This document shows, piece by piece, positions 9,570-19,494 of a DNA stretch of 64,000 bases (position 1 is the first letter of the stretch; the number at the start of each line of letters is the position of its first letter). This DNA comes from Flavivirga abyssicola. GTDB taxonomy: Bacteria; Bacteroidota; Bacteroidia; Flavobacteriales; Flavobacteriaceae. The DNA lies in the NCBI RefSeq assembly GCF_030540775.2, contig NZ_CP141266.1, forward strand, positions 2,343,001 through 2,407,000, written 5' to 3'. The position numbers and the translations under genes were made by a program. Under the pieces are notes generated by a model, which was given only the letters and a program-made list of their open reading frames with translations, was not told the origin of the DNA and ran no database searches.

Positions 9570-10919
9570 TTATACAGGCTTTATTTCCCAACCGGGTTCA
9601 TATGTTCTTGACCATAATTTCATGGCGTCGCGGTCGTAAATTCTACCCGTAGTTTCATCTACCTCAAAAGGTTTATTAATTCTGGAACTAATGTTGGCAT
9701 AATGTGTCAACATTTGACTAATAACGCCTTGTTCTATTGGTGAAGTTAATGAATCTTTTCCTCTTATAGTTTGGAAAAAATTAACAGCATGTCTTGTAGA
9801 AAGGCTTCCGCCACCGCCAAGCGCTACACCATCTTCATTCCCTTTTAAAGTGCGGTGTCGAATAACTTTACCTTTAAGGTCATATAATTTATAACCCATT
9901 CTATTTATAAATACCATGCCTTTAGAACCGTAAATTAAAGTGCCTCTATTTGCGCCATATTTGTCATATCCATTTCTACTTTGCCCGTCCCACTGAATGG
10001 TTTTATTATTAGTAAACCTAAATGTAGCAAGCATCGTATCGTACATCTCCCATCCATCATTTTTATGTTGAAATTTACCTGAGTGCACATCTACGTGTTC
10101 AGGATATTCAACATCTAAAGCCCAACGGGCAATATCTAATTCGTGAGTGGCATTATTACCGGTTTCTGCTGTTCCATAATCCCATCCATACCAATGCCAG
10201 TTATAGTTCCAGGTATCGTGCATATATGCTTTTCTAGGAGCAGGACCTTGAAAAAGGTCCCAATCTAACCCTTCAGGAGGAGCTGCTTTTACAGGAACAG
10301 GGACTTTGCCTCTGGAATTCGTATAAAATGCAATGGCTTTATAGACATCTCCAATAATGCCATTATGAATGTCTTTAATAATTTCAGTTGATTCTAAGGA
10401 GGACCGTTGCTGATTCCCCATTTGTATCAATTTATTATATTTTTTTTGATATGCAACAAGTAGCTCTCCTTCCCTTGGATTATGGCTACAGGGTTTTTCC
10501 AGATAGACATGCTTATTAGCCTGCATAGCCATACACGCACCAGGTGCATGCCAGTGATCTGGTGTTGCCATAAAAATCGCATCTACTTTTTTGTCATCTA
10601 AAATAACCCTAACATCATTTTCTAATTTTGGAGTATGATCAATCAATTTTGAAAAAGAGTTGGCCGCTTTTTCTCGTTGACTTTTCATAACATCACATAA
10701 ATACATGAGTTCAATATTATTCTTTTTGTCAGAAATTGCTTCAACAAAACCTCCTAATCGTCTTCCTAACCCTTGAACAGCAACATGGATTCTATCATTA
10801 GAACCTATAATTCGCGAGTAACTTTTTGCTGAGGCGCTTGTTATACTCCCTCCTGTTAGTGTTACACCAAGAGCACCTACAGATGCTTTTTTTATAAAAT
10901 CTCTTCTGTTTGAGCTCAT
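9570..10919 (-). CDS. Tat-exported Gfo/Idh/MocA family oxidoreductase, long form
   Basis: A 449-residue protein with a twin-arginine signal (NRRDFIKKAS, then a hydrophobic stretch to the SASAKS segment near residue 32). A dinucleotide-binding segment (VAVQGLGRR) follows near residue 48 and the EKPCSH motif near 140. The C-terminal part is the GFO/IDH/MocA beta-sheet domain typical of the larger Bacteroidetes members. It lies 43 bp upstream of the shorter paralogue and just downstream of the DUF1080 gene, so the three are probably co-transcribed. Likely a periplasmic sugar oxidoreductase with tightly held NAD(H); the exact reaction is not deducible. Confidence 0.87.
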   Translation of the reverse strand: MSSNRRDFIKKASVGALGVTLTGGSITSASAKSYSRIIGSNDRIHVAVQGLGRRLGGFVEAISDKKNNIELMYLCDVMKSQREKAANSFSKLIDHTPKLENDVRVILDDKKVDAIFMATPDHWHAPGACMAMQANKHVYLEKPCSHNPREGELLVAYQKKYNKLIQMGNQQRSSLESTEIIKDIHNGIIGDVYKAIAFYTNSRGKVPVPVKAAPPEGLDWDLFQGPAPRKAYMHDTWNYNWHWYGWDYGTAETGNNATHELDIARWALDVEYPEHVDVHSGKFQHKNDGWEMYDTMLATFRFTNNKTIQWDGQSRNGYDKYGANRGTLIYGSKGMVFINRMGYKLYDLKGKVIRHRTLKGNEDGVALGGGGSLSTRHAVNFFQTIRGKDSLTSPIEQGVISQMLTHYANISSRINKPFEVDETTGRIYDRDAMKLWSRTYEPGWEIKPV

Positions 10920-10930
10920 GCTTATGTATT

Positions 10931-12334
10931 TTAATTAAACTCTCTAACTTTTATACTTCTGTAATGTACTGTATCACCATGATCTTGGAGTAAGATATGG
11001 CCACTTGGCCACTGTCCAAATTTTGACCAGTTTTTGTATTTACTATATGCAATAAGTGCCCTGAACATTTGTGAAGATCTGTCGTATTCTACTACCTTTT
11101 CATTGTTTAGCCAATGTTCAACATGTGCACCCTTTACAACAATTCTTGCTTTATTCCAGGCACCAATGCCTTTAAATTGCTTACTTCTCCCTTTAGTAGA
11201 AAGGTTTTCGGCTGTAATTAAATCGTAAAGAGAACCAATGGTTCTATTTCCATTAACACCAGCTTTAGCATCAGGATGGTTTTTATCATCTAAGATTTGA
11301 AATTCGCATCCAATAGCAGAACCAGGGCCTTTATTCAGTTCAGCATCTACAAAATATTTAATACCACTATTGGCTCCTTTTGTGATTTTGAAATCCAGTT
11401 CTAATTCAAAACTACTAAAAACTTTTTCTGTAATAATGTCTCCTGGTCCGGTTGATTCTGCACCGTCAGTGGCTAAAACAGTTAGCTCACCATTTTGAAT
11501 GTCCCATCCAGATTGCGGAAAGTGATCCAGCTTAGCACCTCTCCATCCTTCAGATGTTTTTCCGTCCCAAAGCAAACGCCACCCATTATCTACTTCATTT
11601 TTTGTAAGCTTATTAATTAAAAAGCTCATTTCTTTTACTTCAGGATCCAATGCCCAACGTTCAGATTCTAAGTTGTTTGTTTTAATTCTAATATTCTTCC
11701 ATTTAATATGTTTGCCAGCATTTTTTTCATTGTAAATGGCATGAACTTGTAATGCTATGAACCCGGATGACGTTACATTATCAACCAAATTTGAGCATTG
11801 TATTCCATTTATCCATGTTCTAATAGTAGAGCCAATGGCTTCAACTCTGCAAGTATTCCACACACCATTTTTAAAAGCTTTACGCCCTTTTGGATTTAAA
11901 GATAAGGGGTACAACCAGCCTCTTCTTCCCTCATCGTATATGCCACCACTAAACGCACGCGCTGTTGGGTCTAATTCAAATTGATACCCATGAACTCTTC
12001 CATTGTTATATGACTTGGAACTATTGGTTCTAAATTGAACACCAGAATTAGTTGTGGGGTCTAATAGAACTTCAAATTCTAAAATAAAATCACCGTATTT
12101 CTTTTCAGTGCACAAAAAGCTATTTGGTGTTTTGGCTTTAGTAGTACCAATAATTTCATTGTTAACTACTTTGTAAGGAGCAGTTCCATTTAACTGCGTC
12201 CAACCTTTTAAATTCTTTCCATTAAAAAGAGATATCCATCCGTCTTGAGATGCTTGAGAATAAGCACTCATGCCTATAAGGCTCATTAAAAGAAAACTAG
12301 AAAAAAAAAGTAACGTTGATTGTATTGATTTCAT
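10931..12334 (-). CDS. double DUF1080 protein (3-keto-glycoside hydrolase/lyase type)
   Basis: From the ATG at 12334 the protein has 467 residues, with a Sec signal peptide (MKSIQSTLLFFSS onward, cleavage near residue 28 after a Ser-Gln-Ala segment). It has two DUF1080 (PF06439) concanavalin-like domains. The first starts with WISLFNGKNLKGW and the second with WRLLWDGKTSEGW; each ends with a WKNIRIK/YRSIKVRE-type strand. Family members act on keto-sugar glycosides ('3-keto-disaccharide hydrolase'). Two in-frame upstream starts exist, but they would put extra sequence ahead of the signal peptide. It is the first gene of the minus-strand trio with two Gfo/Idh/MocA enzymes. Confidence 0.88.
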   Translation of the reverse strand: MKSIQSTLLFFSSFLLMSLIGMSAYSQASQDGWISLFNGKNLKGWTQLNGTAPYKVVNNEIIGTTKAKTPNSFLCTEKKYGDFILEFEVLLDPTTNSGVQFRTNSSKSYNNGRVHGYQFELDPTARAFSGGIYDEGRRGWLYPLSLNPKGRKAFKNGVWNTCRVEAIGSTIRTWINGIQCSNLVDNVTSSGFIALQVHAIYNEKNAGKHIKWKNIRIKTNNLESERWALDPEVKEMSFLINKLTKNEVDNGWRLLWDGKTSEGWRGAKLDHFPQSGWDIQNGELTVLATDGAESTGPGDIITEKVFSSFELELDFKITKGANSGIKYFVDAELNKGPGSAIGCEFQILDDKNHPDAKAGVNGNRTIGSLYDLITAENLSTKGRSKQFKGIGAWNKARIVVKGAHVEHWLNNEKVVEYDRSSQMFRALIAYSKYKNWSKFGQWPSGHILLQDHGDTVHYRSIKVREFN

Positions 12335-12351
12335 GGATGTTTTTATCATTC

Positions 12352-12363
12352 GTGTACGTACAC
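12352..12363. promoter_or_regulatory. 12-bp perfect palindrome upstream of the DUF1080 operon
   Basis: GTGTACGTACAC lies 18-29 bp before the ATG of the double DUF1080 gene. Its position close to the start and its perfect dyad symmetry suggest a repressor operator, for example of a GntR- or LacI-like protein. This is inference only; no second copy was noticed in the window. Confidence 0.3.
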
Positions 12364-12581
12364 AAAAGTACAAATATTTATAACGAAAATCCAAATGTTA
12401 AGCTATATTAGAATCATTAAAATAATTGTTAGCCGAAAACGATTTCGTCGTAATCATTTTATTCCCATGTTATTATTTTGCTAAGAATACAGTATTTATT
12501 CAAAGAAACCTCTTTCATTTAAATTTTTTTATTGATATTAAGAATATATTAGCTTTAGTCACAATTAATAAATCCAAGCAT

Positions 12582-14174
12582 ATGAGTACTACTTTTTTAG
12601 AAATTCCAGAAGCTTATAAAATACAATCATTATTACATCAAAAAACCTATTTAGTTTCAGGAGAGCTAAAACAATGGAAAGGTGATACTGCAGAAGTGTA
12701 TTCAACTATTTCTTCTACAAAAGATTATAAACCTACGTTGTTGGGAACCATTCCTCAGCTTACCGAAAAAGAAGCTTTAGAAGCTTTAAATTCAGCATCA
12801 AAAGCTTATGATAAGGGTCAGGGGTTATGGCCAACTATGAAAGTAGTGGATAGAATTACTTGCATGGAAAAGTTTGTAGAGCAAATGAAAACCAAGCGAG
12901 AAGCCGTTGTAAAGCTATTAATGTGGGAAATAGGTAAAAACCTGCCTGACTCAGAAAAAGAATTCGATAGAACAATCGATTATATATACGATACGATTGA
13001 AGCGTATAAACAAATTGACAGGGACTCGGCTAAATTTGAAAAAAATGAAGGCGTGTATGCGCATATACGTAGAGGGCCACTAGGAGTTGTTCTGTGTTTA
13101 GGGCCTTATAATTATCCGTTAAATGAAACGTTTACATTACTTATTCCTGCGTTAATTATGGGGAATCCTGTCATTTTTAAACCAGCTAAATTAGGTGTAT
13201 TATTAATTTCGCCATTACTAGAAGCTTTTCAAAACAGTTTTCCAAAAGGTGTTGTAAATGTTATTTATGGCCGTGGTCGAGTACTGGCAACGCCTATAAT
13301 GCAATCGGGTAAAATTGATGTTTTAGCCTTAATTGGTAATAGTAAATCTGCAAATGCCATTCAAAACAATCATCCCAAAAAGAATAGGTTGCGTTTAGTA
13401 TTAGGTTTAGAAGCTAAAAACCCCGCAATCGTTTTACCAGATGCTGATTTGGATTTAGCTGTAAGCGAGTGTATAGCAGGAACTTTATCTTTTAATGGTC
13501 AACGCTGTACAGCTTTAAAGGTATTATACGTACATGAGTCTATTGTAGAAGAATTTAATAAACGATATTCAGCAAAAGTAGATGCGCTTAAATTTGGGAA
13601 TCCATGGGATTCTGGTGTTAAATTAACACCACTTCCAGAAGTAAATAAACCGCCATATATTAAAGAATTAATAAATGATGCTTTAGAGAAAGGGGCGACA
13701 ATATTGAATGATAAAGGTGGGGAAATCAGTGAGAATTTTATATTTCCAGCAGTCTTATATCCAGTAGATAAAAGTATGCGGATATATAATGAGGAGCAGT
13801 TTGGGCCACTGGTGCCTATTGTTCCATTTACAGACATTGAAGAACCATTGGATGATATGGCAGCTTCTAATTATGGGCAGCAAGTGAGTTTGTTTGGTAA
13901 AAATATAAATACGTTATCACCATTAATAGATACTTTGGTAAACTTAGTGTGTCGAGTTAATTTAAATAGCTCTTGTCAAAGGGGGCCAGATGTTTATCCT
14001 TTTACAGGACGGAAAGATTCTGCATTTAGTACTTTGAGTGTGCATGATGCCTTGCGTTCATTTTCAATAAGAACGTTTGTGGCATCAAAGGACAATGATT
14101 ATAATAATGCAATTTTAAAAGAATTATTGGAGAAGAAAACGTCTAATTTTATAAGTACAGACTATATTTTATAA
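12582..14174 (+). CDS. gapN: NADP-dependent glyceraldehyde-3-phosphate dehydrogenase-like aldehyde dehydrogenase
   Basis: This ALDH superfamily protein has 530 residues from the ATG at 12582. The catalytic Cys309 lies in [10 protein letters not shown] and the general base Glu277 in [11 protein letters not shown]. The segments PYNYPLNE and the C-terminal [14 protein letters not shown] are typical of the non-phosphorylating GAPDH (GAPN) branch. That enzyme oxidises glyceraldehyde 3-phosphate directly to 3-phosphoglycerate and makes NADPH. The frame stays open for 52 codons upstream, but this part lacks conservation features and contains poor starts. It is transcribed away from the DUF1080 operon and ends at a good terminator. 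The specific substrate is a family-level call. Confidence 0.8.
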   Translation: MSTTFLEIPEAYKIQSLLHQKTYLVSGELKQWKGDTAEVYSTISSTKDYKPTLLGTIPQLTEKEALEALNSASKAYDKGQGLWPTMKVVDRITCMEKFVEQMKTKREAVVKLLMWEIGKNLPDSEKEFDRTIDYIYDTIEAYKQIDRDSAKFEKNEGVYAHIRRGPLGVVLCLGPYNYPLNETFTLLIPALIMGNPVIFKPAKLGVLLISPLLEAFQNSFPKGVVNVIYGRGRVLATPIMQSGKIDVLALIGNSKSANAIQNNHPKKNRLRLVLGLEAKNPAIVLPDADLDLAVSECIAGTLSFNGQRCTALKVLYVHESIVEEFNKRYSAKVDALKFGNPWDSGVKLTPLPEVNKPPYIKELINDALEKGATILNDKGGEISENFIFPAVLYPVDKSMRIYNEEQFGPLVPIVPFTDIEEPLDDMAASNYGQQVSLFGKNINTLSPLIDTLVNLVCRVNLNSSCQRGPDVYPFTGRKDSAFSTLSVHDALRSFSIRTFVASKDNDYNNAILKELLEKKTSNFISTDYIL

Positions 14175-14218
14175 TAAAAAAGGACTAACGTTAAACATAT
14201 CTTATTGTGTTTAAGAAT

Positions 14219-14262
14219 AAAAGCAGTGCATATTTTTTACTAAAAATATGTCTGCTTTTTTG
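14219..14262 (+). terminator. intrinsic terminator after the gapN-like gene
   Basis: A long hairpin (outer arm AAAGCAG paired with CTGCTTT, inner A+T stem with a small bulge) ends in six T. It lies about 45 bp after the stop codon. Confidence 0.75.
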
Positions 14263-14401
14263 TTTACATTCCTATATTTGGGTATTTTATAACCTAATTT
14301 GGAGTATTTTAATCCATCTTGGATAAGTCAATGGGCATATCTTTGATCATATGACTTAAATTATTAAAAGCAATAACAGTTTTAAAATTAAAAAGACGTA
14401 A

Positions 14402-14917
14402 ATGAAATTAACAAAGTATGTATTAGGAACCATTTTTTCTTGTTTCATGTTAATGGCGTGTGGAGGAAAAGAAGAAAAAAAGAAAGAAGGGTTTAGTTAT
14501 GAAAAAAAGGAAGAAACACCTGAAAAAGAGACAGAAACAACAGGTATTAATAACATAGTTATTTCTGGTAATGATTTAATGCAGTTTGATAAGACCGAAA
14601 TTAGAGTAAAAGCAGGAGAAAAAATAAAACTTACTTTAAGACATAAAGGAAAGTTAGATATTAATGTGATGGGGCATAATTTTGTACTTCTTAAAAAGGG
14701 AGTCGATCTTGCTGGTTTTGCTGTTAAAGCAGCTACGGCTAAAGACAATCAATACATTCCAAAAAAGACTAAAGATGTTATAGCTTATACTTCTTTAATC
14801 GGAGCTGGACAAACAACCTCTGTAGAGTTTATTGCGCCTGAGGCAGGTGTATATGATTATATATGTAGTTTCCCTGGGCATTATGGTATGATGAAAGGTA
14901 AATTTATAGTAGAGTAA
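14402..14917 (+). CDS. azurin-like blue copper lipoprotein
   Basis: A 171-residue protein with a lipoprotein signal (lipobox LMACG, Cys near residue 20), a Lys/Glu-rich linker to about residue 45, and an azurin/plastocyanin domain. The type-1 copper ligands are visible: His in MGHNF, then Cys, His and Met in the segment YICSFPGHYGMM. It probably carries single electrons in the periplasm, held to a membrane. The gene stands alone on the plus strand between carbohydrate genes. Since the GMC dehydrogenase nearby has no cytochrome c gene beside it, azurin is a candidate electron acceptor, although azurins also serve respiration generally. Confidence 0.92.
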   Translation: MKLTKYVLGTIFSCFMLMACGGKEEKKKEGFSYEKKEETPEKETETTGINNIVISGNDLMQFDKTEIRVKAGEKIKLTLRHKGKLDINVMGHNFVLLKKGVDLAGFAVKAATAKDNQYIPKKTKDVIAYTSLIGAGQTTSVEFIAPEAGVYDYICSFPGHYGMMKGKFIVE

Positions 14918-14980
14918 ATAGTCTTTTATCCTAAGTTTAGAGTTTAGATACAAAAAAATGGATTGCCAATTATTGAAATT

Positions 14981-15054
14981 GTCATTCCTGCTGAGGTAGT
15001 ATTTTATATGAAGCTGTAAGTTGCTTAGTGGATTCCTGCTTTCGCAGGAATGAC
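14981..15054. repeat. GTCATTCCTGC extragenic palindrome
   Basis: Outer arms GTCATTCCTGC (14981-14991) and GCAGGAATGAC (15044-15054) are perfect inverted copies around a 52-base middle with an inner GATTCCTGCTTTCGCAGGAA hairpin. It belongs to the same family as sequences at 22987, 33964 and both sides of the first insertion sequence. It lies between two convergent genes. Confidence 0.75.
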
Positions 15055-15137
15055 AAACATGGCTAAATTAATAGAGCATTACGAACTCTTTTCATTCTTC
15101 ATTTCATTAGATTTTTCAGCTAGTAATAAACAGGCTA

Positions 15138-15941
15138 TTATAATTCTAAAAGTTCAATATCTTTAAATTCCACAGGATGACTTTCACTTTGTAAAGAAAT
15201 ATACCCTTCTTTTAAAGGAGTGCCTTCTTTACTTTTCCAAAGGGTTTTATTGTAATCAACCGAACCTCCTATATGTGGTTTTGTATAGGTGAATACCACC
15301 TCGTCATTAATTAAGTGCTTGATGATAGAATCGTTTCTAACTTCAATTTCAAGTTTAACCCATTGATCGCCATGATATGTTTTTGAAGAAGACTCAAAAC
15401 AATGATCTGTAGCAATTTCATTATTTATAACAACATGAGTTCCTGGGGTACATAAATTACCAGTAGGGCGTTCGTCATTACCTAAACCTCCTAGAAGTTG
15501 TACTTCAATTGATACAGGAAAATTTTGGTCTAGTCCTATATTTTTAGGGTCTTCACAGTGTATCATGACTCCACTATTGGCTTCAGCCCATGGAGCGCCA
15601 TCGCTTAATTGTTTTCCTGTAAAGCGGTACTGTAGTCTTAATTTGTAGTTGGAAAATGGCTTGTTATAATAAATATGACCAAATAAAGAATTAAATGTAT
15701 CGTCATAGGCGTTGTAATTAACCTTAAGACAACCATTCTCAGCTATAAATGTGTTTTTGTAATTATCTCCAACTGGATGTCCTTTGATTTTGACTGTCCA
15801 ATCGTTTAAATCTTTACCGTTAAATAAAGAGATCCATTTTTCTGTTGTTTCAGTAGTTTCAACTTTGTTAGTATTTTCTTTACAACTAATTAAAAGTAAA
15901 ACAATTATAACATAAACTAAGCGTGAATAATTATTTCTCAT
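15138..15941 (-). CDS. DUF1080 lipoprotein (3-keto-glycoside hydrolase/lyase type)
   Basis: A 267-residue protein with a lipoprotein signal (LLLISC, Cys near residue 20). A single DUF1080 domain starts at about residue 36 with WISLFNGKDLNDW and ends with VEFKDIELLEL. The middle segment NSGVMIHCEDP matches the usual NSGV core. It is probably anchored on a membrane facing the periplasm or the cell surface. It is the last gene of the minus-strand run after the GMC dehydrogenase pair, which would supply its 3-keto substrate. The activity is inferred from family and context. Confidence 0.87.
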   Translation of the reverse strand: MRNNYSRLVYVIIVLLLISCKENTNKVETTETTEKWISLFNGKDLNDWTVKIKGHPVGDNYKNTFIAENGCLKVNYNAYDDTFNSLFGHIYYNKPFSNYKLRLQYRFTGKQLSDGAPWAEANSGVMIHCEDPKNIGLDQNFPVSIEVQLLGGLGNDERPTGNLCTPGTHVVINNEIATDHCFESSSKTYHGDQWVKLEIEVRNDSIIKHLINDEVVFTYTKPHIGGSVDYNKTLWKSKEGTPLKEGYISLQSESHPVEFKDIELLEL

Positions 15942-15956
15942 GTTTTTAATCTGTTT

Positions 15957-16574
15957 TCACAAAGACCAAGCGCGGCCTCCTGTGGCTTCATCAATTGAAA
16001 TACAGCTTTGATAGCTTCCGGGAATTGGATCGTAAACTAAAACCTCTTTACCCACTTTTTCAGAACTAAAATATCCAAACAAGGTATAGTATTTAACAGA
16101 TAATAGGAACTTATACAAACTGTAATTTTCTATGTGATCGTTTTTAACTTTTGCCAAAGGCAATTTCTGGTCTTTTAATATATTTTCTGTGTCTTCATCC
16201 GAAATATTAAAATAAGATGATAACGATTTTTCGAAATCATCTTTATTAAGATCCAAAACAGGCATGTTAAATTTTTGGGCAAAAATAGCAGCACCTTTTC
16301 TAAACAGTTCTTGATTTTCTTTTTTCTCAATGTCGTGATACATTAAATCTAAAAACTGAGGAATATTAACATCCAGTGCTCCAGGCGTATCCGAGGTTGG
16401 TAAGATAATATCTGCTAAATGTGTTACCATGTGTTTTTCTTCGGGAGATAAAAATAAAGGGGTCCACGATTCTACTTCAGCATGGCATGAAGCAAGCATA
16501 TTAAAAATGGTTGGAGTAGCTACTGCATAGCCTAAACTCATGGTTAAGTTTTTTAAAGCGGATCTTCTATTCAT
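15957..16574 (-). CDS. gluconate 2-dehydrogenase subunit 3 family protein (LacC-like small subunit)
   Basis: A 205-residue protein with a twin-arginine start (NRRSALKNLT) and a hydrophobic stretch, followed by the small-subunit domain PF13618 (segment MVTHLADIILPTSDTPGA). In known membrane-bound sugar dehydrogenases this subunit carries the Tat signal and takes the FAD subunit across the membrane with it. It begins 4 bp downstream of the GMC gene, which has no signal of its own, so the two very likely form one complex. The following DUF1080 gene starts 15 bp later. Confidence 0.88.
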   Translation of the reverse strand: MNRRSALKNLTMSLGYAVATPTIFNMLASCHAEVESWTPLFLSPEEKHMVTHLADIILPTSDTPGALDVNIPQFLDLMYHDIEKKENQELFRKGAAIFAQKFNMPVLDLNKDDFEKSLSSYFNISDEDTENILKDQKLPLAKVKNDHIENYSLYKFLLSVKYYTLFGYFSSEKVGKEVLVYDPIPGSYQSCISIDEATGGRAWSL

Positions 16575-16578
16575 AACT

Positions 16579-18303
16579 TTAACTTGTTTTGTTTTTTTTA
16601 AATTCAGCTGCTGCGTGATTAGCTGCTCTTGCTGTTAATGCCATATAAGTTAATGATGGATTTTGACAAGCAGACGATGTCATACAAGCGCCATCAGTAA
16701 CATAAACATTTGGCACAGCATGAACTTGATTATGTTTGTTTAAAACGGATGTTTTGGGGTCGTGACCCATTCTGGCTGTGCCCATTTCATGAATACAAGA
16801 ACCAGGGACAGCTTTTCCTAAAAAGCCTTGTACATTTTTGTAGCCTGCTGCTTTTAACATAGCAACCGCTTGATCTCTCATGTCTACTCGCATCTTCATT
16901 TCATTTTCTTTAAATTCCGCATCCATGTTTAATGTTGGCAATCCCCATTCATCTAAAATATCGTAATTTAAAGAGACTTTATTTTCATGGTAAGGCAAAC
17001 ATTCACCAAAGCCATACATGCCTATGCGCCATGGTCCGGGTTTTAAGAGTTCGTCTTTTAGTTTTTTTCCAAAACTTAATTCTGAGACCGCATATTCCCA
17101 ACCTGTTCTGCTGGCACCACCTTGGTAACCATAACCTCTAATAAATCCTTCCTGTTTTGTTTTGTCATCTAAGTTTCTAAACCTGGGAATGTAAAAGCCG
17201 CTGGGTTTTCTGCCTTTATAATATTTGTCTTCAAACCCCTCAATTTCAGCCGAAGCCCCTACTGCATAATGGTGATCCATAAGATTATGGCCCAGTTCAC
17301 CACTATCATTACCTAATCCGTTAGGGAATCTTTTAGATTTCGATTGCAATAAAATAGATGTTGATCCTAATGCTGATGCACAATTAAATATAATAGACGC
17401 CTTAAAAAATAGTTTTTCTTTGGTTTCAGCATCAATCACTTTTACACCAGAGGCTAAACCAGAAGCCTCATCATAGACAATTTCATAAGCAATAGAATTG
17501 GGACGTAAATGCATGTTTCCTGTTCGTTCTGCCGCTGGTAAAGTTGAAGAATTACTGCTAAAATAACCACCAAAAGGACAACCACGAATACATCTGTTTC
17601 TATATTGACAGTTAGATCTGCCTTCATGTGTAGCGTTTCCTGTTATGTGGGCAACTCTACCAGGAGTTAGTACTCTGCCATCTTCAAATTGCTCATCTAT
17701 ACTTTTTTGTAAATCTTTTTCAGCACAGTTTAATTCCATAGGATCGGAGAGCTTTCCATCTGGTAATTGGGAAAGTCCTAGGTTTTGACCAGAAACACCA
17801 ATAAACGTTTCTACTTTATCATACCATGGTGCTATATCCTTATAACGAATTGGCCAATCAACACCGTGTCCATCCTTTTTGTTGGCTTCAAAATCCATAT
17901 CACTCAACCTGTAACTATGTCTTCCCCACATTAAAGAACGACCTCCAACATGATAACCACGAAGCCATAAATATTCTTTCACTTCGTTATACGGATGTTT
18001 TAAATCATCCACAAACCAATGTTTAGTTGCTGGTTTTGTAAGTGACCCACTCCATAATCTGCTTTGAACTTTTTGGTTTTTTTGAGCTTCCTCGGTATCC
18101 TCTCCCCTGTATTTAAAATCCCAAGGATCCATATGCATGGTTGGATAATCTTCAATATGTTTTACATTACGACCTCTATCGAGAACCAAGGTTTTTAGTC
18201 CGTTTTCGCAAAGCTCTTTAGCTGCCCAACCTCCACTCATTCCAGTGCCTATAACTATAGCATCATAATGTGTGGGATAGTCTTGAATGGTATCTTCTAT
18301 CAT
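16579..18303 (-). CDS. FAD-dependent GMC oxidoreductase (LacA-like sugar 3-dehydrogenase candidate)
   Basis: From the ATG at 18303 the protein has 574 residues. The FAD-binding motif GTGMSGGWAAKEL lies near residue 20. A Cys-rich segment with RCIRGCP lies near the middle. The C-terminal GMC domain has the catalytic His in SCIHEMGTARMG and the paired Asn in CQNPSLTYM. This is the flavoprotein subunit form seen in gluconate/fructose dehydrogenases and in flavobacterial glucoside 3-dehydrogenase (LacA). It has no signal peptide and would be exported with the Tat-bearing small subunit. No cytochrome c subunit (LacB) is adjacent. Oxidation at C3 is inferred from the DUF1080 neighbours. Confidence 0.88.
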   Translation of the reverse strand: MIEDTIQDYPTHYDAIVIGTGMSGGWAAKELCENGLKTLVLDRGRNVKHIEDYPTMHMDPWDFKYRGEDTEEAQKNQKVQSRLWSGSLTKPATKHWFVDDLKHPYNEVKEYLWLRGYHVGGRSLMWGRHSYRLSDMDFEANKKDGHGVDWPIRYKDIAPWYDKVETFIGVSGQNLGLSQLPDGKLSDPMELNCAEKDLQKSIDEQFEDGRVLTPGRVAHITGNATHEGRSNCQYRNRCIRGCPFGGYFSSNSSTLPAAERTGNMHLRPNSIAYEIVYDEASGLASGVKVIDAETKEKLFFKASIIFNCASALGSTSILLQSKSKRFPNGLGNDSGELGHNLMDHHYAVGASAEIEGFEDKYYKGRKPSGFYIPRFRNLDDKTKQEGFIRGYGYQGGASRTGWEYAVSELSFGKKLKDELLKPGPWRIGMYGFGECLPYHENKVSLNYDILDEWGLPTLNMDAEFKENEMKMRVDMRDQAVAMLKAAGYKNVQGFLGKAVPGSCIHEMGTARMGHDPKTSVLNKHNQVHAVPNVYVTDGACMTSSACQNPSLTYMALTARAANHAAAEFKKNKTS

Positions 18304-18462
18304 TAGCACCTGGATATGATTTTTTGTTAGTGTTTTTTGTAATAACCTTAAAAGTTTATGATTTAATAATTATATCTATTAAAAATTCATAAAACTTTAG
18401 TTAAATTTTTATTTATTGGAAAATTAGTTAATTTGCATGATAATAATGTTCAAATTATTTCA

Positions 18463-19494
18463 ATGAAAGTAGGTATACAAGAAATACAACCCTATGAAGC
18501 TGACGGAATTGTTTATCATGCAGATACTTGTTTACCATTAATTGATGCCTTTGAACGTAAGAAACTAAAATTTAAAGCACTGGCGCGTCATACATATCCT
18601 GGAGATAGGTTGGATGAAAATACACTTGGGTTGAACAGTATTGGATACTGGGATGCTAATGAGCCCCAAGATTGGGGTTTAGACTGGCATAGGAATGAGG
18701 GGATTGAGTTTCATTTTTTAGAATCTGGATCTATGCCATATTCTCAGGAAAACAAGGAAGTTTTATTAGTTCCAAATCACTTAACGATTACGCGCCCTTG
18801 GGAGGTTCATAAAGTAGGAAATCCACATATTGGTATGGGGAAATTTTACTGGGTAATTATAGATTTGGGGGTTCGCAGGCCTCATCAAGATTGGGTTTGG
18901 CCAGATTGGATAACGTTAACAGCTTCAGATTTAACAAGGCTTACGACCATTTTAAGACAAAATGAAAAATCTATTTGGAAAACTGACAAGCGTTTTAGAG
19001 ATTGTTTTGCACGAATAAATAAAGCTGTAAATACCGATGTAAATGGTAGTAATGCTTCCAGAATACGATTGCTTGTGAATTACTTGCTAATTCTATTACT
19101 CGATTTGTTAAATACAGATGATATTGTTTTAAATGAATCACTTACAGATAGTTCTAGAAGTGTAAAATTCTTTTTAAATGAACTTGAGAAAAACCTTGCC
19201 GAGAACTGGACTATTGAATTGATGGCGCAATCTGCAGGCGTAGGCTTAACTCGGTTTACACATCATTGTAAACGATTAACAAACTTAACCCCTATGCGCT
19301 ATTTAACTATGAAGCGTTTGGAAATGTCTAAGAAACTGCTTCAAAATGATCCCAATATTGCGATCACTGAAATTGCTTATATGTGTGGGTTTACCACTAG
19401 CCAATATTTTGCCACGGTGTTTAAAAAACATGAAAAATGTTCACCTAATGAATATCGGTTAAAATACGTAGCTACTAACCTTCAATTGGCTTAG
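18463..19494 (+). CDS. AraC family transcriptional regulator
   Basis: A 343-residue DNA-binding protein, divergent from the GMC operon. The N-terminal half is a cupin-like sensor region (HRNEGIEFHFLESG, then a PWEVHKVG segment). The last 100 residues are the two helix-turn-helix AraC domain, ending with the typical IAYMCGFTTSQYFATVFKKHEKCSPNEYR. ATG at 18463 is preferred; an upstream TTG would add ten residues. It precedes the TIM barrel/MFS/oxidoreductase run and shares a 160-bp spacer with the GMC operon, so it probably controls one or both in response to a sugar. Confidence 0.9.
   Translation: MKVGIQEIQPYEADGIVYHADTCLPLIDAFERKKLKFKALARHTYPGDRLDENTLGLNSIGYWDANEPQDWGLDWHRNEGIEFHFLESGSMPYSQENKEVLLVPNHLTITRPWEVHKVGNPHIGMGKFYWVIIDLGVRRPHQDWVWPDWITLTASDLTRLTTILRQNEKSIWKTDKRFRDCFARINKAVNTDVNGSNASRIRLLVNYLLILLLDLLNTDDIVLNESLTDSSRSVKFFLNELEKNLAENWTIELMAQSAGVGLTRFTHHCKRLTNLTPMRYLTMKRLEMSKKLLQNDPNIAITEIAYMCGFTTSQYFATVFKKHEKCSPNEYRLKYVATNLQLA

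Noticed and set aside
12426-12581. N-terminal extension of the gapN-like protein by 52 codons
   Set aside because: The extension is hydrophobic and irregular, has no family match, and the ATG at 12582 gives the normal ALDH start.
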